DNA from: Chloroflexota bacterium
GTDB lineage: Bacteria > Chloroflexota > Dehalococcoidia > Lucifugimonadales > Lucifugimonadaceae
Assembly: GCA_018650845.1 (NCBI GenBank)
Contig: JABIFF010000008.1
Coordinates: forward strand, 308,484 to 372,483
Direction: 5' to 3'
Length of the DNA stretch: 64,000 nucleotides
The translations under genes and the position numbers were made by a program. Below the pieces are notes generated by a model. It ran no database searches. It saw nothing but the letters and a program-made list of their open reading frames with translations, and had not been told where the DNA came from. How positions within the stretch are numbered: position 1 is the first letter of the stretch; every line of letters starts with the position of its first letter. Of this stretch, positions 51,892 to 60,819 are shown in pieces.

Positions 51892-53181
51892 CTAGACGGC
51901 TTTTTCCGCGTCCTGTGTGCTCGGTGGTTTAGCCAGAAGAAAACTTCCTATTGAAACAACCAGCAATCCAATAGTTATAAGAAACATCAGGTTGTACTTG
52001 CCTGTTGAATCGAAGATCAACCCGGCCATGATCGGCCCCAGAAGTATCGGTATCGAAATCGCCATCCGGGTGAGTCCCATGATGCTGCCGAACTGTTTCA
52101 GTCCGAACATATCGAAGATGACTAACGGTGTGAGTGCTCCTACTCCGCCCATTCCGAGCCCGAATACCACGATCGCTCCCCAAGCAACCCACGATCCGCC
52201 GGCAACTAGCAAAACCGACAATCCTATTCCTTGCAGCACCATTATCACGATGAAAGAAATTCGTGCGGTTATCGATTCACTAAGTCGTCCAAAAATAAGC
52301 TTGCTCGAACCAGCGAAAATCGCCAGTACAACCATCATCGTCGCTGCGATCCCACGAGTAAATCCAACCTGCTCTAAGTGAGGGATCATCTGACTTACAA
52401 CACCGGTTCGAACGAACTGCTGCAGAGTCATTCCAATCACCAAGAACCAGAATGTTGAAGTGCGAAGGGCTGCTGAGACCGACATCCCGCCCTTAAGCCC
52501 CGATTTCTCTTGTTCCGATATTTCAGATGGCGCCCAGCGCTTTCGTTGCTCTTTTATTACGTCACCGGCGTTATCTCTGATAACTAGCAATACGAGCATT
52601 GCCATCCCGATGAGAGCGATACCCATCAAGCCCCAAGTCCAACGCCAGCCAACGAATCCGATTAGCCCAGCAATTATCGGTACCGCAATACCACTGCCGA
52701 TATTGTTTCCGGAAGTGACAATTCCCATCATTCGACCACGAGCTTTAGGGAACCACGTCAACACAAGTCGTCCAGCCGGCATCATGGTGGCGCCTGGTGT
52801 TCCTGCAAACATGATTCCGCTGAACAAGTAAAACTGCCAGAGCTCGGTCATTATCGAACGAAGCAGAAACGCAATTGCTACGAGAATGATCGAAGCAGCC
52901 ATCGTCCACTTCGCCCCGAATCGATCCATTAAATTTCCAACGATGGGCGAAAGGAAACTGGTCACTACGCCGATACTCAGAGCAACGTTCACCTGAGTTC
53001 GAGACCAACCAAATTCTTCTTCAAGCGGCTCGATGAAAAAGCCAAAAGTGAACTGAACCGTTCCTAAGATTGCTCCGATAGATAAAGCCGAAACACCGAT
53101 AACGTACCAACCGCGATAAATGCCCTTCGCTGGGATCGAATCAGAGATCTCGGAATCGTATTCAGGTGGCGAACTGGTGAT
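51892..53181 (-). CDS. MFS transporter (oxalate/formate antiporter-like) apparently starting at ATC
   Basis: This 12-helix major facilitator resembles the monocarboxylate/oxalate-formate MFS group: YRGWYVIGVSALSIGAILG, the typical EEEFGWSRTQV before helix 2, and LMDRFGAKWTM as motif A. The first GTG (52992) would delete the first helix, while the family-like N-terminus continues 63 codons upstream. Between the upstream in-frame stop and that GTG there is no ATG, GTG or TTG. An ATC at 53179-53181 has GAGGA (53188-53192) exactly 6 bases before it and would give TSSPPEYDSEISDS as the first residues (429 in total). Confidence 0.85.
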   Translation of the reverse strand: MTSSPPEYDSEISDSIPAKGIYRGWYVIGVSALSIGAILGTVQFTFGFFIEPLEEEFGWSRTQVNVALSIGVVTSFLSPIVGNLMDRFGAKWTMAASIILVAIAFLLRSIMTELWQFYLFSGIMFAGTPGATMMPAGRLVLTWFPKARGRMMGIVTSGNNIGSGIAVPIIAGLIGFVGWRWTWGLMGIALIGMAMLVLLVIRDNAGDVIKEQRKRWAPSEISEQEKSGLKGGMSVSAALRTSTFWFLVIGMTLQQFVRTGVVSQMIPHLEQVGFTRGIAATMMVVLAIFAGSSKLIFGRLSESITARISFIVIMVLQGIGLSVLLVAGGSWVAWGAIVVFGLGMGGVGALTPLVIFDMFGLKQFGSIMGLTRMAISIPILLGPIMAGLIFDSTGKYNLMFLITIGLLVVSIGSFLLAKPPSTQDAEKAV

Positions 53182-53403
53182 ATCTATTCCTCGTGGTCAA
53201 AATATTAAAACGGGGCGATGGTTAAAACTATGTGCCGTGACACAAGGCGAGATGTTACGCCTCGCCCGATGGCGGTGTTGCATCACTGTCGTTGATCAAC
53301 ACTCGAACTATGCTCATCGATTGCGTAATATGCATCCAAATCTTGATGAGACGCATCTAAAAACTTCCACACGACAAACACCATCGACTATGAGGAGATC
53401 ACA

Positions 53404-54457
53404 GTGACTTCCGAGCACGGACAGAACTCACAAGGCAACGTAATACCAGAAGTCCCCGAACAGGCAGGGAAGATCCTTTCTCAGTTCGCTGGTTATGTTG
53501 GTTTCAAAACAATCGAAATGGGACTGGCGAACGGGCTGCTCGAAGCGCTCAATAGCCACCCCCGATGGACTATCTGCCGACGAACTGGCCTCTGCGGCCG
53601 GCACAGAGGCGTTCTACACGGGAGTCTGGGCAAAGTCAGCCTACGGTGCGTCACTCCTCGAACTGAACACTGAAGGCAAGTATGTTCTCGCACCACATAT
53701 GGATAAATTGCTTCTGAATCCTGAGTTCCCGGGCTATGTCGGCGGCATCATCAACGTATTCAAGCAACCTGAAATGTTTGATAGCTTCAATGCCAATCTG
53801 CCGACCGGCAAGCGAACTTGGTGGGACGAAGTCAGTCCTGAATTCATTCAGGGAGTTAGCGGAACTGGAGCGCCGTTCTACAACAGGCTTATTCCGGGTG
53901 GGCTTGCTCAGGTTCCGGATCTTGTCGAAAAACTCGAAACAGGTGCTTCAGTACTTGAACTTGCAAGCGGAGCAGGGCGCGGCTTGGTGAAACTGGCTGC
54001 CCAGTATCCGAACGTGTCGATTACCGGCCTCGATGGCGATGCACATTCAATCTCGCTCGCTAAAGATCGAGTAGCTGACGCAGGCCTTTCGGACAGAGTC
54101 GATTACTTACAGTCGACCCTCGAAGATCTAAGTGAAGAAGACAAATACGACTTCGTCTTTATAAATATTTCGATGCACGAAGCTCGAGATATCGATTTGG
54201 CGACCAAAAACATTCGTAACGCACTGAAGCCCGGTGGAATCTTTGTGATCTCCGACTTCCCGTTCCCTGATGGACACGAAGGATTGCGAACCGTCCCTGC
54301 GCGAGTAATGAGCGGAATTCAGTACTTCGAAGCACAGATCGATGATCAGCTGGTTTCGACCGAAACGTTTGTGAAACTACTTCAAGACCAAGGATTTAGC
54401 GGCGTTGATTCTTTCATCATCAGCCCTGTTCACAACGTGATCTACGGCACGAAGTAA
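53404..54457 (+). CDS. SAM-dependent methyltransferase, frameshifted at a C-tract
   Basis: Two overlapping frames together encode one class I methyltransferase with an N-terminal winged-helix dimerisation domain. Frame one (GTG 53404, GAGGAG upstream) gives AGKILSQFAGYVGFKTIEMG...GLLEALNSHP. Frame two then continues DGLSADELASAAGTEAFYTG to the end, with the SAM-binding motif VLELASGAGRGLVKLA and GLDGDAHSI, and a post-motif FINISMHEARD. The switch is at the five-C tract 53559-53563; removing one C restores a single frame of about 350 residues. It may be a sequencing error, a broken gene or, less likely, programmed frameshifting. It resembles O-methyltransferases; the substrate is unknown. Confidence 0.82.
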
Positions 54458-54473
54458 GTAACAAGAATTCAAC

Positions 54474-54515
54474 AAAAAGCGGTCGACGACTTAGGTTGTC
54501 GACCGCTTTTTTTTT
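54474..54515. terminator. Bidirectional terminator after the methyltransferase
   Basis: A 17-bp stem (54474-54490 with 54495-54511, one G-T pair) with loop TTAG is flanked by an A-run and a T-run. It lies between convergent genes. Confidence 0.88.
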
Positions 54516-54522
54516 CTCGCGT

Positions 54523-55422
54523 CTATTCGTTCGTCAATTCGGCTATAGCGATGCCGCTCTCGCCAGCGACCGAGTACAGCAGGTAAGTTCGGCTGCCATC
54601 GATGAACAACGCCGGATCCCTCAGCTGATTCACAGGACCGTCGATTAATCCTCGTTTTGATGGTTCACGCGTACTGTCTGCGCCTTCCCAATCGAATTCG
54701 GGCGACAGAATGTCTAGTGGCTCCGAAACCTTCCACTTCGACCAATCTTCGGAAAGATCGATTGTGGATAGGCGTATTCGTTCGGGCGAGTCACCAACTA
54801 CGGTGAAGTAGACACTGAGTAGGCTGCCTTCCACACGGACAGCGGAATGACGCATATTGCTGTTGAACAGGGTAGGGCCTTCTTCGAAATCGGATATTCC
54901 GTTTCGAGACCGATAGAAAACTCCCGGCATGCCGATCGCATAGTGAAATCCACTCCATTCGAACACTCGCCAGTATGGATTGCCTAAGAGTTCAGATTCT
55001 GCCTTGAAATCAACTCCGTCGGTGGAAAGAGCGACTCTCGTGTATTGCTCGCCGCCTTGCCCTGTCGATGTGTCCGACCCGTGGTAATACATTCGAATTC
55101 GTCGTTCGTCGTGATCGACATGAACATCAGGCGATGCAATGTGCCCATTGAAATGCGAATCAGCCAGATCGAGCGTGCCCGCAGCGTGCATCTTCCATGG
55201 CCCTGAGATTTCATCGGCGTAAGCGAGTCGAATGTACTTGCCGTCGTGATGCCCAAAGTACAAGTAATACTTGCCGAACGGACTCGCTATCCAATCTGGC
55301 ACTTTGATCAGTGATGGTCCATTTATGTTGTCGCCCATTCGGTCATCCATATGTGGCCTAATAAGGGGGTTATTTGGCAGGCGTACAACTTTGCTTACAT
55401 GTGATCTTGAATCAGATGACAA
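54523..55422 (-). CDS. Beta-propeller glycoside-hydrolase-like protein (GH43/GH32 type fold)
   Basis: This 299-residue protein has repeated short beta-blade patterns of a five-bladed propeller: NNPLIRPHMDDRMGDNINGPSLI at the N-terminus (the usual place of the catalytic Asp), KYYLYFGHHDGKYIRLAYAD, SPDVHVDHDERRIRMYYHG, and LRDPALFIDGSRTYLLYSVAG near the end. Such folds cleave sugars, but I cannot assign the catalytic set firmly. There is no signal peptide, so it would be cytoplasmic. The start is TTG with AAGGGG 8 bases upstream. Confidence 0.75.
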   Translation of the reverse strand: MSSDSRSHVSKVVRLPNNPLIRPHMDDRMGDNINGPSLIKVPDWIASPFGKYYLYFGHHDGKYIRLAYADEISGPWKMHAAGTLDLADSHFNGHIASPDVHVDHDERRIRMYYHGSDTSTGQGGEQYTRVALSTDGVDFKAESELLGNPYWRVFEWSGFHYAIGMPGVFYRSRNGISDFEEGPTLFNSNMRHSAVRVEGSLLSVYFTVVGDSPERIRLSTIDLSEDWSKWKVSEPLDILSPEFDWEGADSTREPSKRGLIDGPVNQLRDPALFIDGSRTYLLYSVAGESGIAIAELTNE

Positions 55423-55713
55423 TCTGCGAACCCCTTACCCAACTAGACGATGAATTGCGCAAGCATACGCGAGGAGCGAACCCCATACGGACTAACGAAC
55501 TGGCCATACAGTCATGTGCTCTTTGGTGGACAGGGGAGAGTTGAGCTGGCTCATCTACACCGTAAGGCATTTTCTGATGCGGCCCTCAACGAGTTCGACC
55601 CTCAACACCGACCATGAATCAGTAATCGAAGTTCTGTTCAAATCAATTAATCCTCATAAGAACTTCGCGGGATCAGTCTTTTGTCCTTATGTGGGATCGT
55701 AGACCTTTATGAA

Positions 55714-55729
55714 AGTGAATTATTTCACA
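55714..55729. promoter_or_regulatory. Crp/Fnr-family-like binding site
   Basis: A-GTGA-ATTATT-TCAC-A matches the TGTGA-N6-TCACA pattern at nine of ten positions. It lies about 190 bases before the start of the molybdoenzyme gene. Confidence 0.5.
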
Positions 55730-55768
55730 AGGGATCAGGCATCTTCGCCGGGTTGGCATGTGGGTTGG

Positions 55769-55807
55769 GTGGACGTAGTGGTGGTCTTTTGCACGTGTAG
55801 TGGACGT
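55769..55807 (+). repeat. Direct repeats GTGGACGT, 31 bases apart
   Basis: Identical 8-mers occur at 55769-55776 and 55800-55807. The 31-base spacing places them on the same helix face, as expected for two protein sites. Confidence 0.5.
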
Positions 55808-55808
55808 T

Positions 55809-55821
55809 TAGCTCAGAGCTA
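55809..55821. promoter_or_regulatory. Perfect 6-1-6 dyad TAGCTCAGAGCTA
   Basis: TAGCTC and GAGCTA are exact reverse complements around one base, immediately after the second direct repeat. It is a possible operator. Confidence 0.4.
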
Positions 55822-55862
55822 GCAGCGTTTCGTTGTTGTGGGTTGGAGTGATGTAGCGGTGT

Positions 55863-55881
55863 CAGACGGGAGTTCCGTCTG
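55863..55881 (+). other. Hairpin in the molybdoenzyme leader
   Basis: CAGACGG (55863-55869) pairs with CCGTCTG (55875-55881) around a 5-base loop, 36 bases before the chosen start codon. No T-run follows. It may act in the mRNA leader. Confidence 0.45.
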
Positions 55882-55917
55882 TCATTCGTCATGCTTCAAT
55901 CGAACAAGGGGACCATG

Positions 55918-58521
55918 ATGGTTTTGAAGGTAACCCGGCGTGATGTACTCAAAGTAGGAGCTGCCGCAGGCGCATTGACCGCCGCCAGTTCGCTTTTCGT
56001 TGGACGCATGAGCACGATACGTGCGGTAGGTGCTCCAAAGCCCGATCTCCAACTAACTCCTGTCGAAGAATGGGTACCAACCACTTGCTGGATTGGTAAA
56101 CAGGATTGCGGCATGCTCGCTCGCAAGATCGACGGGCGCGTGGTCAAGTTCGAAGGCCACCCAGCCAACCCACGTAACCAGGGAACACTTTGTCCAAAGG
56201 GTCAGGGGCAAATCGCTGCTCTGTACGATCCTAATCGAGTGAAAACCCCGTTGGTTCGAACCAATGCTAAAGGTGTTCAAGGCAAATTCCGTAGCGCCAG
56301 TTGGGACGAAGCTCTCGGCATTGTCGCTGATCGAATGAACGAAGTTCGTAAGCGTGATCCTCGCCTACTAATCTGGCAAAAGGGTCGAAGTAAGGCAAAA
56401 GCGTTCTACGACACAGCGTTCGTGAATGCATCCGGTGCAACGAAGCTTCATCACGGAGCATTCTGTTCAGACGCCGGCTACCGTGCTCTTGAGTACACCG
56501 TTGGAACCCACGCGGTGATGAACCCCGATTTCAAGCACACCAATTACCTAATTTCTTGGGGATGGAATATCACCAATGCGGGTGGTAACAAGACGTGCTG
56601 GCTGACGTGGAATCAGCAACTTGGTGAAGCCAAGAAACGCGGAATCAAGGTTACCCACATTGATCCTCGACAGAGGCCTGCGGGTCCACACGCCGATGAA
56701 TGGGTTCCGATCAGACCTGGTACCGACCTCGCACTAGCACTTGCTCTGTGCAACCTCGTGATCAAAAGCGGCACGATTGACGAGCCGTACCTCAAAGAGT
56801 TCACAAACTCTGCTTACCTCGTGAAAGAGGACGGCACTTACTTGCGCAAAGGCGAGGGTGACGAGGCGAAGGAACAGGTTTGGGATCAAGCCAGTATTGG
56901 TCCGATGGATTTCGGTAAATACGGTAACGACCCTGCACTCACCGGCGAATACACCGTCGATGGCGAGAAGGTAAAACCTGCTTACCAGATGTTCAAAGAG
57001 CACGTGGCTCAGTACACCGCCGAGTGGGCAGCCGACAAGTGTGGCGTAGACGTGAAGCAGATTCTTCAAATTGCGAAGGACCTTGCCGACAACGCCAACA
57101 TCGGGGCTACTCACATCGTTGATGGTGTCGAAATTCCTTATCGACCAGTTGCCATCATGACGTACCACATCTCGCAGACCGAGCTGGGATTCCAGCAGGT
57201 TCGTGCGCAGACGATGCTCATGATGCTCATGGGAGCGATGGGTGCAGTCGGTGGAACCATGTCGGACTTCACGTGGAAGATCCACAAAAACTTTGAAGGC
57301 CTCGACAACATTTCGATTACAGATGAACCGAACATTTATCTGAAAAATTCGAAGTTCTACCCGATCAACTCAAATAACTCTTCAGTTGTTGCTCAGGTGA
57401 TGACCGATCCGGACCCGAAAGCAAACTACGGCGTGGACTACACACCTGAGGTTTGCATCATCCACATGGCGAACCCTATGACTTCGTTCCTGTCGCAGAA
57501 AGATATCTACGACGGTTATATGAAGTTCAAGTTTGTCGCTGTGATTGATCCGTGGATGTCTCACACTGCCGATTTGTTCGCCGACGTCGTTTTGCCGGCC
57601 GCGACGTTGGAAAAGTATGAAGGGCCAATTAGCGCAACCGATCAATACATCGGTGCCCAGACTTTGCGGGTCCCCCCGATGGATCCGTTATTCGAATCTC
57701 GTGGAGATATTCAGATTTATCTGGATCTCTGCGAGAAGGCCGGCATCCTCACAGGTGAGGGCGGATACCTAGACGAGATCAACAAAAAGCTAAAGATCGA
57801 CGACGCTAACAAGATTCCTATCGATAGAAAACCATCTGGCGAGAGAGAACTATTCGATCGCTGGGCGAAGTCGGAGGGATACGAAAAGGGTGTCGAGTTC
57901 TTCGAAACCGAAAGCGTAAACATCACTGGTCCGGTATCTCCAACAAAACGCTACGGCTATGTGACAGAACCACCCTTCGGTGGTGCCATTCACAGGCTCT
58001 ATGGCGAATCGTTGATGGGCTACCAGAAGCAGATGAAGGCTCTGGGTGTGGAGAAAATCTACTACCAGGACTACACGGCGTTTCCAACTTGGCGTGACCT
58101 GACAATGAACAGCTCACCAAGTGAATACGACATGAACCTGATCAGTTATCACATGATCGAGTTCAAACAGTCTCGTACCAGCATGATTAGCGTTCTTGCG
58201 GAGCTCGCTCCAAAACAGCGCGCCGACATCAACCCGGCAAAAGCCAAAGAAATGGGCTTTGCTGACGGCGATGAAGTAATCGTTGAATCGCACAACGCCG
58301 TAACCGGTGAAACACGCCGAATAACGGTGCCGTTGCACTTCACTGAAGCGCTACGACCCGACACGTTGGCTATTCCTCACCACTACGGCGAAATTGCACG
58401 ACATCCAAATTCCACGGGGCAGGGCGATACACCAAACGCTCTGTTCTTCACTGGAAAAGGCTACACGGCTAACACGGCTGATCAGTCGTTCCACGTCAAA
58501 GTACGTCTCCTGAAAGCGTAG
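55918..58521 (+). CDS. Molybdopterin oxidoreductase, Tat-exported catalytic subunit (PsrA/ArrA/TtrA-like)
   Basis: This is an 867-residue member of the DMSO-reductase superfamily. I start at the second ATG of a pair (AAGGGG 6 bases upstream). A twin-arginine signal (VTRRDVLKVGAAAGAL) implies export. The Fe-S motif is C57-x6-C64-x27-C92 (TTCWIGKQDCG...LCPKG); the usual second Cys is Gly60. HHGAFC183SDAGYRA likely supplies a Cys ligand to Mo, as in polysulfide, thiosulfate and arsenate-type enzymes. The C-terminal domain has the pterin-binding LAIPHHYGE and GKGYTANT motifs. It leads an operon with ferredoxin, NrfD, TorD and polyferredoxin genes. The substrate is unknown; a quinone-linked respiratory role is likely. 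Confidence 0.9.
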   Translation: MVLKVTRRDVLKVGAAAGALTAASSLFVGRMSTIRAVGAPKPDLQLTPVEEWVPTTCWIGKQDCGMLARKIDGRVVKFEGHPANPRNQGTLCPKGQGQIAALYDPNRVKTPLVRTNAKGVQGKFRSASWDEALGIVADRMNEVRKRDPRLLIWQKGRSKAKAFYDTAFVNASGATKLHHGAFCSDAGYRALEYTVGTHAVMNPDFKHTNYLISWGWNITNAGGNKTCWLTWNQQLGEAKKRGIKVTHIDPRQRPAGPHADEWVPIRPGTDLALALALCNLVIKSGTIDEPYLKEFTNSAYLVKEDGTYLRKGEGDEAKEQVWDQASIGPMDFGKYGNDPALTGEYTVDGEKVKPAYQMFKEHVAQYTAEWAADKCGVDVKQILQIAKDLADNANIGATHIVDGVEIPYRPVAIMTYHISQTELGFQQVRAQTMLMMLMGAMGAVGGTMSDFTWKIHKNFEGLDNISITDEPNIYLKNSKFYPINSNNSSVVAQVMTDPDPKANYGVDYTPEVCIIHMANPMTSFLSQKDIYDGYMKFKFVAVIDPWMSHTADLFADVVLPAATLEKYEGPISATDQYIGAQTLRVPPMDPLFESRGDIQIYLDLCEKAGILTGEGGYLDEINKKLKIDDANKIPIDRKPSGERELFDRWAKSEGYEKGVEFFETESVNITGPVSPTKRYGYVTEPPFGGAIHRLYGESLMGYQKQMKALGVEKIYYQDYTAFPTWRDLTMNSSPSEYDMNLISYHMIEFKQSRTSMISVLAELAPKQRADINPAKAKEMGFADGDEVIVESHNAVTGETRRITVPLHFTEALRPDTLAIPHHYGEIARHPNSTGQGDTPNALFFTGKGYTANTADQSFHVKVRLLKA

Positions 58522-58531
58522 GTAATAAGAG

Positions 58532-59266
58532 ATGCCCAAATATGGAATGACTATCGACCTCGACCGATGTACTGGCTGCCGTGCCTGCATGGTGGCTTGC
58601 AAGATCGAGAACAACACGTCACAGACTGCGTTCTGGATGTACGTCTTCCGACTGGAAGAAGGAACGTTCCCGGATGCGAAAGTCAGCTTCTTACCCAGGC
58701 CGTGTCAGCACTGTGACAACGCTGCATGTGTGAAGGTTTGCCCGGTCGGCGCACGCTACAAACGTGACGACGGAATCGTGGCTACCGACTGGGATCGATG
58801 TATCGGTTGCCGATACTGCGAAGTTGCTTGCCCTTACGGTGTGAATTACTTCAACTACAAAGACCCTAAAAAGGGTCAGTACATGGATTGGAAAGACCCC
58901 GACATTCAGGTCGCAACCGCCGGTGTTGTACCCGGCTGGTCCAACCCAGATCTCGACAATAAGTTTGGTTCTGAGAACCGAAGTATTGCCGGAAGTAATC
59001 ACATCAAGGGTGTGATGGAGAAGTGCACGTTCTGTGTACAGCGAGTTGAAAAAGACATGTCGCCAGCTTGTGTCGACACCTGCCCAACTCACGCCATCCA
59101 GTTTGGTGACCTCGATGACCCAAACAGTGCGCCATCGATCGCTGCCAGAGAGAAGAGCGGCTTCAAACTTCTTGAGGATCGCAATACACAACCCCGAGTT
59201 ACTTACCTCGGATCCACGTTTAGTCCAGGCGCTCGCGAAATCGAGCGACCGAGTGTGAGGGAATAG
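58532..59266 (+). CDS. Four-cluster ferredoxin subunit (PsrB/NrfC-like)
   Basis: This 244-residue electron-transfer subunit has four [4Fe-4S] motifs: CTGCRACMVAC, CQHCDNAACVKVCPVG, CIGCRYCEVACPYG and CTFCVQRVEKDMSPACVDTCPTH. It lacks its own signal peptide, consistent with export bound to the Tat-dependent catalytic subunit. It would pass electrons between the Mo site and the membrane subunit encoded 3 bases downstream. Confidence 0.94.
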   Translation: MPKYGMTIDLDRCTGCRACMVACKIENNTSQTAFWMYVFRLEEGTFPDAKVSFLPRPCQHCDNAACVKVCPVGARYKRDDGIVATDWDRCIGCRYCEVACPYGVNYFNYKDPKKGQYMDWKDPDIQVATAGVVPGWSNPDLDNKFGSENRSIAGSNHIKGVMEKCTFCVQRVEKDMSPACVDTCPTHAIQFGDLDDPNSAPSIAAREKSGFKLLEDRNTQPRVTYLGSTFSPGAREIERPSVRE

Positions 59267-59268
59267 CT

Positions 59269-60555
59269 ATGGCAACAGTCAATGAAATCCCCGTACTACC
59301 GTACGGAGTCGGCCGCATTACACGCGGCTGGCTCGGAGCAGCCGCTCTACTCGTGGTCTTATTGGTCGTCGGTGTCTTCGCATACTCACGCCAATTCATC
59401 CATGGAGAAGAGGTCACAGGGTTGTTTGATGTCGGCACCAGAGGTGGAGCCCCTTGGGGTCTCTACGTCGTGTTTGTCGTCTACTTCGTCGGTGTGAGCA
59501 CTGGACTGATGTTGATTGGCATCATTGCGGAGTTGCTGAAAATCGGCCACATGCGTTCGATCACTCGCATTGCTGAAGGTCTAGCGATCATCAGCCTGAT
59601 TCTGGGTGCATTGAGCGTCATTGTTGACCTTGGTCAGCCACTGCGAGGAATCATTGGATTCTTCCAGTACGCACGTCCGATGTCACCGTTCTTCGGAACA
59701 TTCACGTTAGTTGTTTCTGGTGCTTTGTTCGCTAGTGTCATCTACCTGTTTTTGACGCTCAGGCCAGACGCCGCAATTCTCGCGAAACGTAAATCTGGTC
59801 TTGCAACGTTCTATAAGTGGTGGGCGTCCGGCTACAAGGACACACCCGCAGAACGCGCTCGACGAGAGCGATCGAGTATCTGGTTGGCGTTTGGAATTCT
59901 TCCTCTTCGCATTCTGGCTTATTCGACTCTCGGATTCGTATTCGGACTGCAAGTTGGTCGTCCAGGTTGGCAAAGTGCCCTACAGGCTCCAGGATTCATC
60001 ATTCTGGCTGTCGTTTCGGGCGCAGCGCTATTGATTCTGGTCGCAGCAGCAGCACGACGAATTCCAGGGGCACGGGATGACCTTTCGATCCCCACGTTCT
60101 CGTGGTTGAGCAACGTAATGACCATTCTGCTAATGGTGTACCTCTACTTCCTGCTAGCCGAACTATTGACGTCCGGCTACACATCGACCCAGGTCGGCTG
60201 GCGAGTTACTAGCTCGTTGTTGACCGGACAGTTCGCAGTGCTGAACTGGATATCGATAGGAATGTTGGTGCTAGCAACGGGAATGGGCGGATGGCAGATG
60301 GTGAGACGAAATTACAGTCTGTCCATGATGGTCGCAGCCGGTGGATTGGTGACAATTTCAGCGATCTTACAGCGATACCTAATTGTTGTTCCATCGCTCA
60401 CCACCGGAGCACTACTCCCTTACGAAGAGGGAAGTTACACCCCGACACTCATCGAGTACGGAGTGGTTCTCGGCCTTGTCGCCCTCGGAACACTCATGTT
60501 CCTAGCGTTCCTGAAAGTCGTGCCTATTTTGGCAATCCAAAAGGAGAGTGATTGA
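59269..60555 (+). CDS. nrfD: NrfD/PsrC-type quinone-interacting membrane subunit
   Basis: This 428-residue integral membrane protein has about ten hydrophobic segments, starting near residue 20. NrfD-family features include GAPWGLYVVFVVYFVGVSTG and ILGALSVIVDLGQPLRG, where Asp and neighbouring residues sit at the quinone pocket of PsrC. It anchors the complex and exchanges electrons with menaquinone, which the mqn operon in this window would supply. It overlaps or abuts the next small gene. Confidence 0.92.
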   Translation: MATVNEIPVLPYGVGRITRGWLGAAALLVVLLVVGVFAYSRQFIHGEEVTGLFDVGTRGGAPWGLYVVFVVYFVGVSTGLMLIGIIAELLKIGHMRSITRIAEGLAIISLILGALSVIVDLGQPLRGIIGFFQYARPMSPFFGTFTLVVSGALFASVIYLFLTLRPDAAILAKRKSGLATFYKWWASGYKDTPAERARRERSSIWLAFGILPLRILAYSTLGFVFGLQVGRPGWQSALQAPGFIILAVVSGAALLILVAAAARRIPGARDDLSIPTFSWLSNVMTILLMVYLYFLLAELLTSGYTSTQVGWRVTSSLLTGQFAVLNWISIGMLVLATGMGGWQMVRRNYSLSMMVAAGGLVTISAILQRYLIVVPSLTTGALLPYEEGSYTPTLIEYGVVLGLVALGTLMFLAFLKVVPILAIQKESD

Positions 60556-60556
60556 T

Positions 60557-60778
60557 ATGCGAGGCTTTCTTACCGGACTAACGATACTAGTGGGAGTTCT
60601 ACTAGCGGTCGTGAGTTACTTTTTCATGGCAGCTCCCCTCGGACTGGCTACGGATGAGTCGTTCAGCAACCCTCGTGTGCCATTCGCAGCGACTGGTTTT
60701 GTGATCGGCGTAGCGCTGGTGTTCATATCGGCGGTCGTTTACGAGGTTCTACCTGAATCAGATTCGGATTCGATCTAG
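60557..60778 (+). CDS. Small two-helix membrane protein of the molybdoenzyme operon
   Basis: This 73-residue protein has two hydrophobic helices (LTILVGVLLAVVSYFFMA and AATGFVIGVALVFISAVVYEV) joined by a short loop, and an acidic tail. I choose ATG 60557 because AAGGAG lies 10 bases upstream; a GTG at 60548 inside the NrfD gene has the same motif only one base away. Its position between NrfD and TorD suggests an accessory membrane subunit or assembly factor. No family is recognised. Confidence 0.75.
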   Translation: MRGFLTGLTILVGVLLAVVSYFFMAAPLGLATDESFSNPRVPFAATGFVIGVALVFISAVVYEVLPESDSDSI

Positions 60779-60819
60779 TTCAAATCGGTTCTATTGGCTT
60801 TAGAAAGGGTTGGTGAAGC

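Larger units (their letters stand above)
55423..55917. other. Regulatory region before the molybdoenzyme operon
   Basis: About 495 bases without a supported gene contain a Crp/Fnr-like dyad (55714-55729), two GTGGACGT direct repeats (55769 and 55800), a 6-1-6 dyad (55809-55821) and a 7-bp-stem hairpin (55863-55881). A 62-codon frame at 55514-55702 lacks start signals and family likeness. Confidence 0.6.

Noticed and set aside
53120..53407. 95-codon plus-strand frame before the methyltransferase
   Set aside because: It lies opposite the MFS N-terminus and runs through the likely promoter region; its composition is not protein-like.
55514..55702. 62-codon plus-strand frame upstream of the molybdoenzyme operon
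   Set aside because: It has no start signal and no family likeness, and lies just ahead of the regulatory signals.
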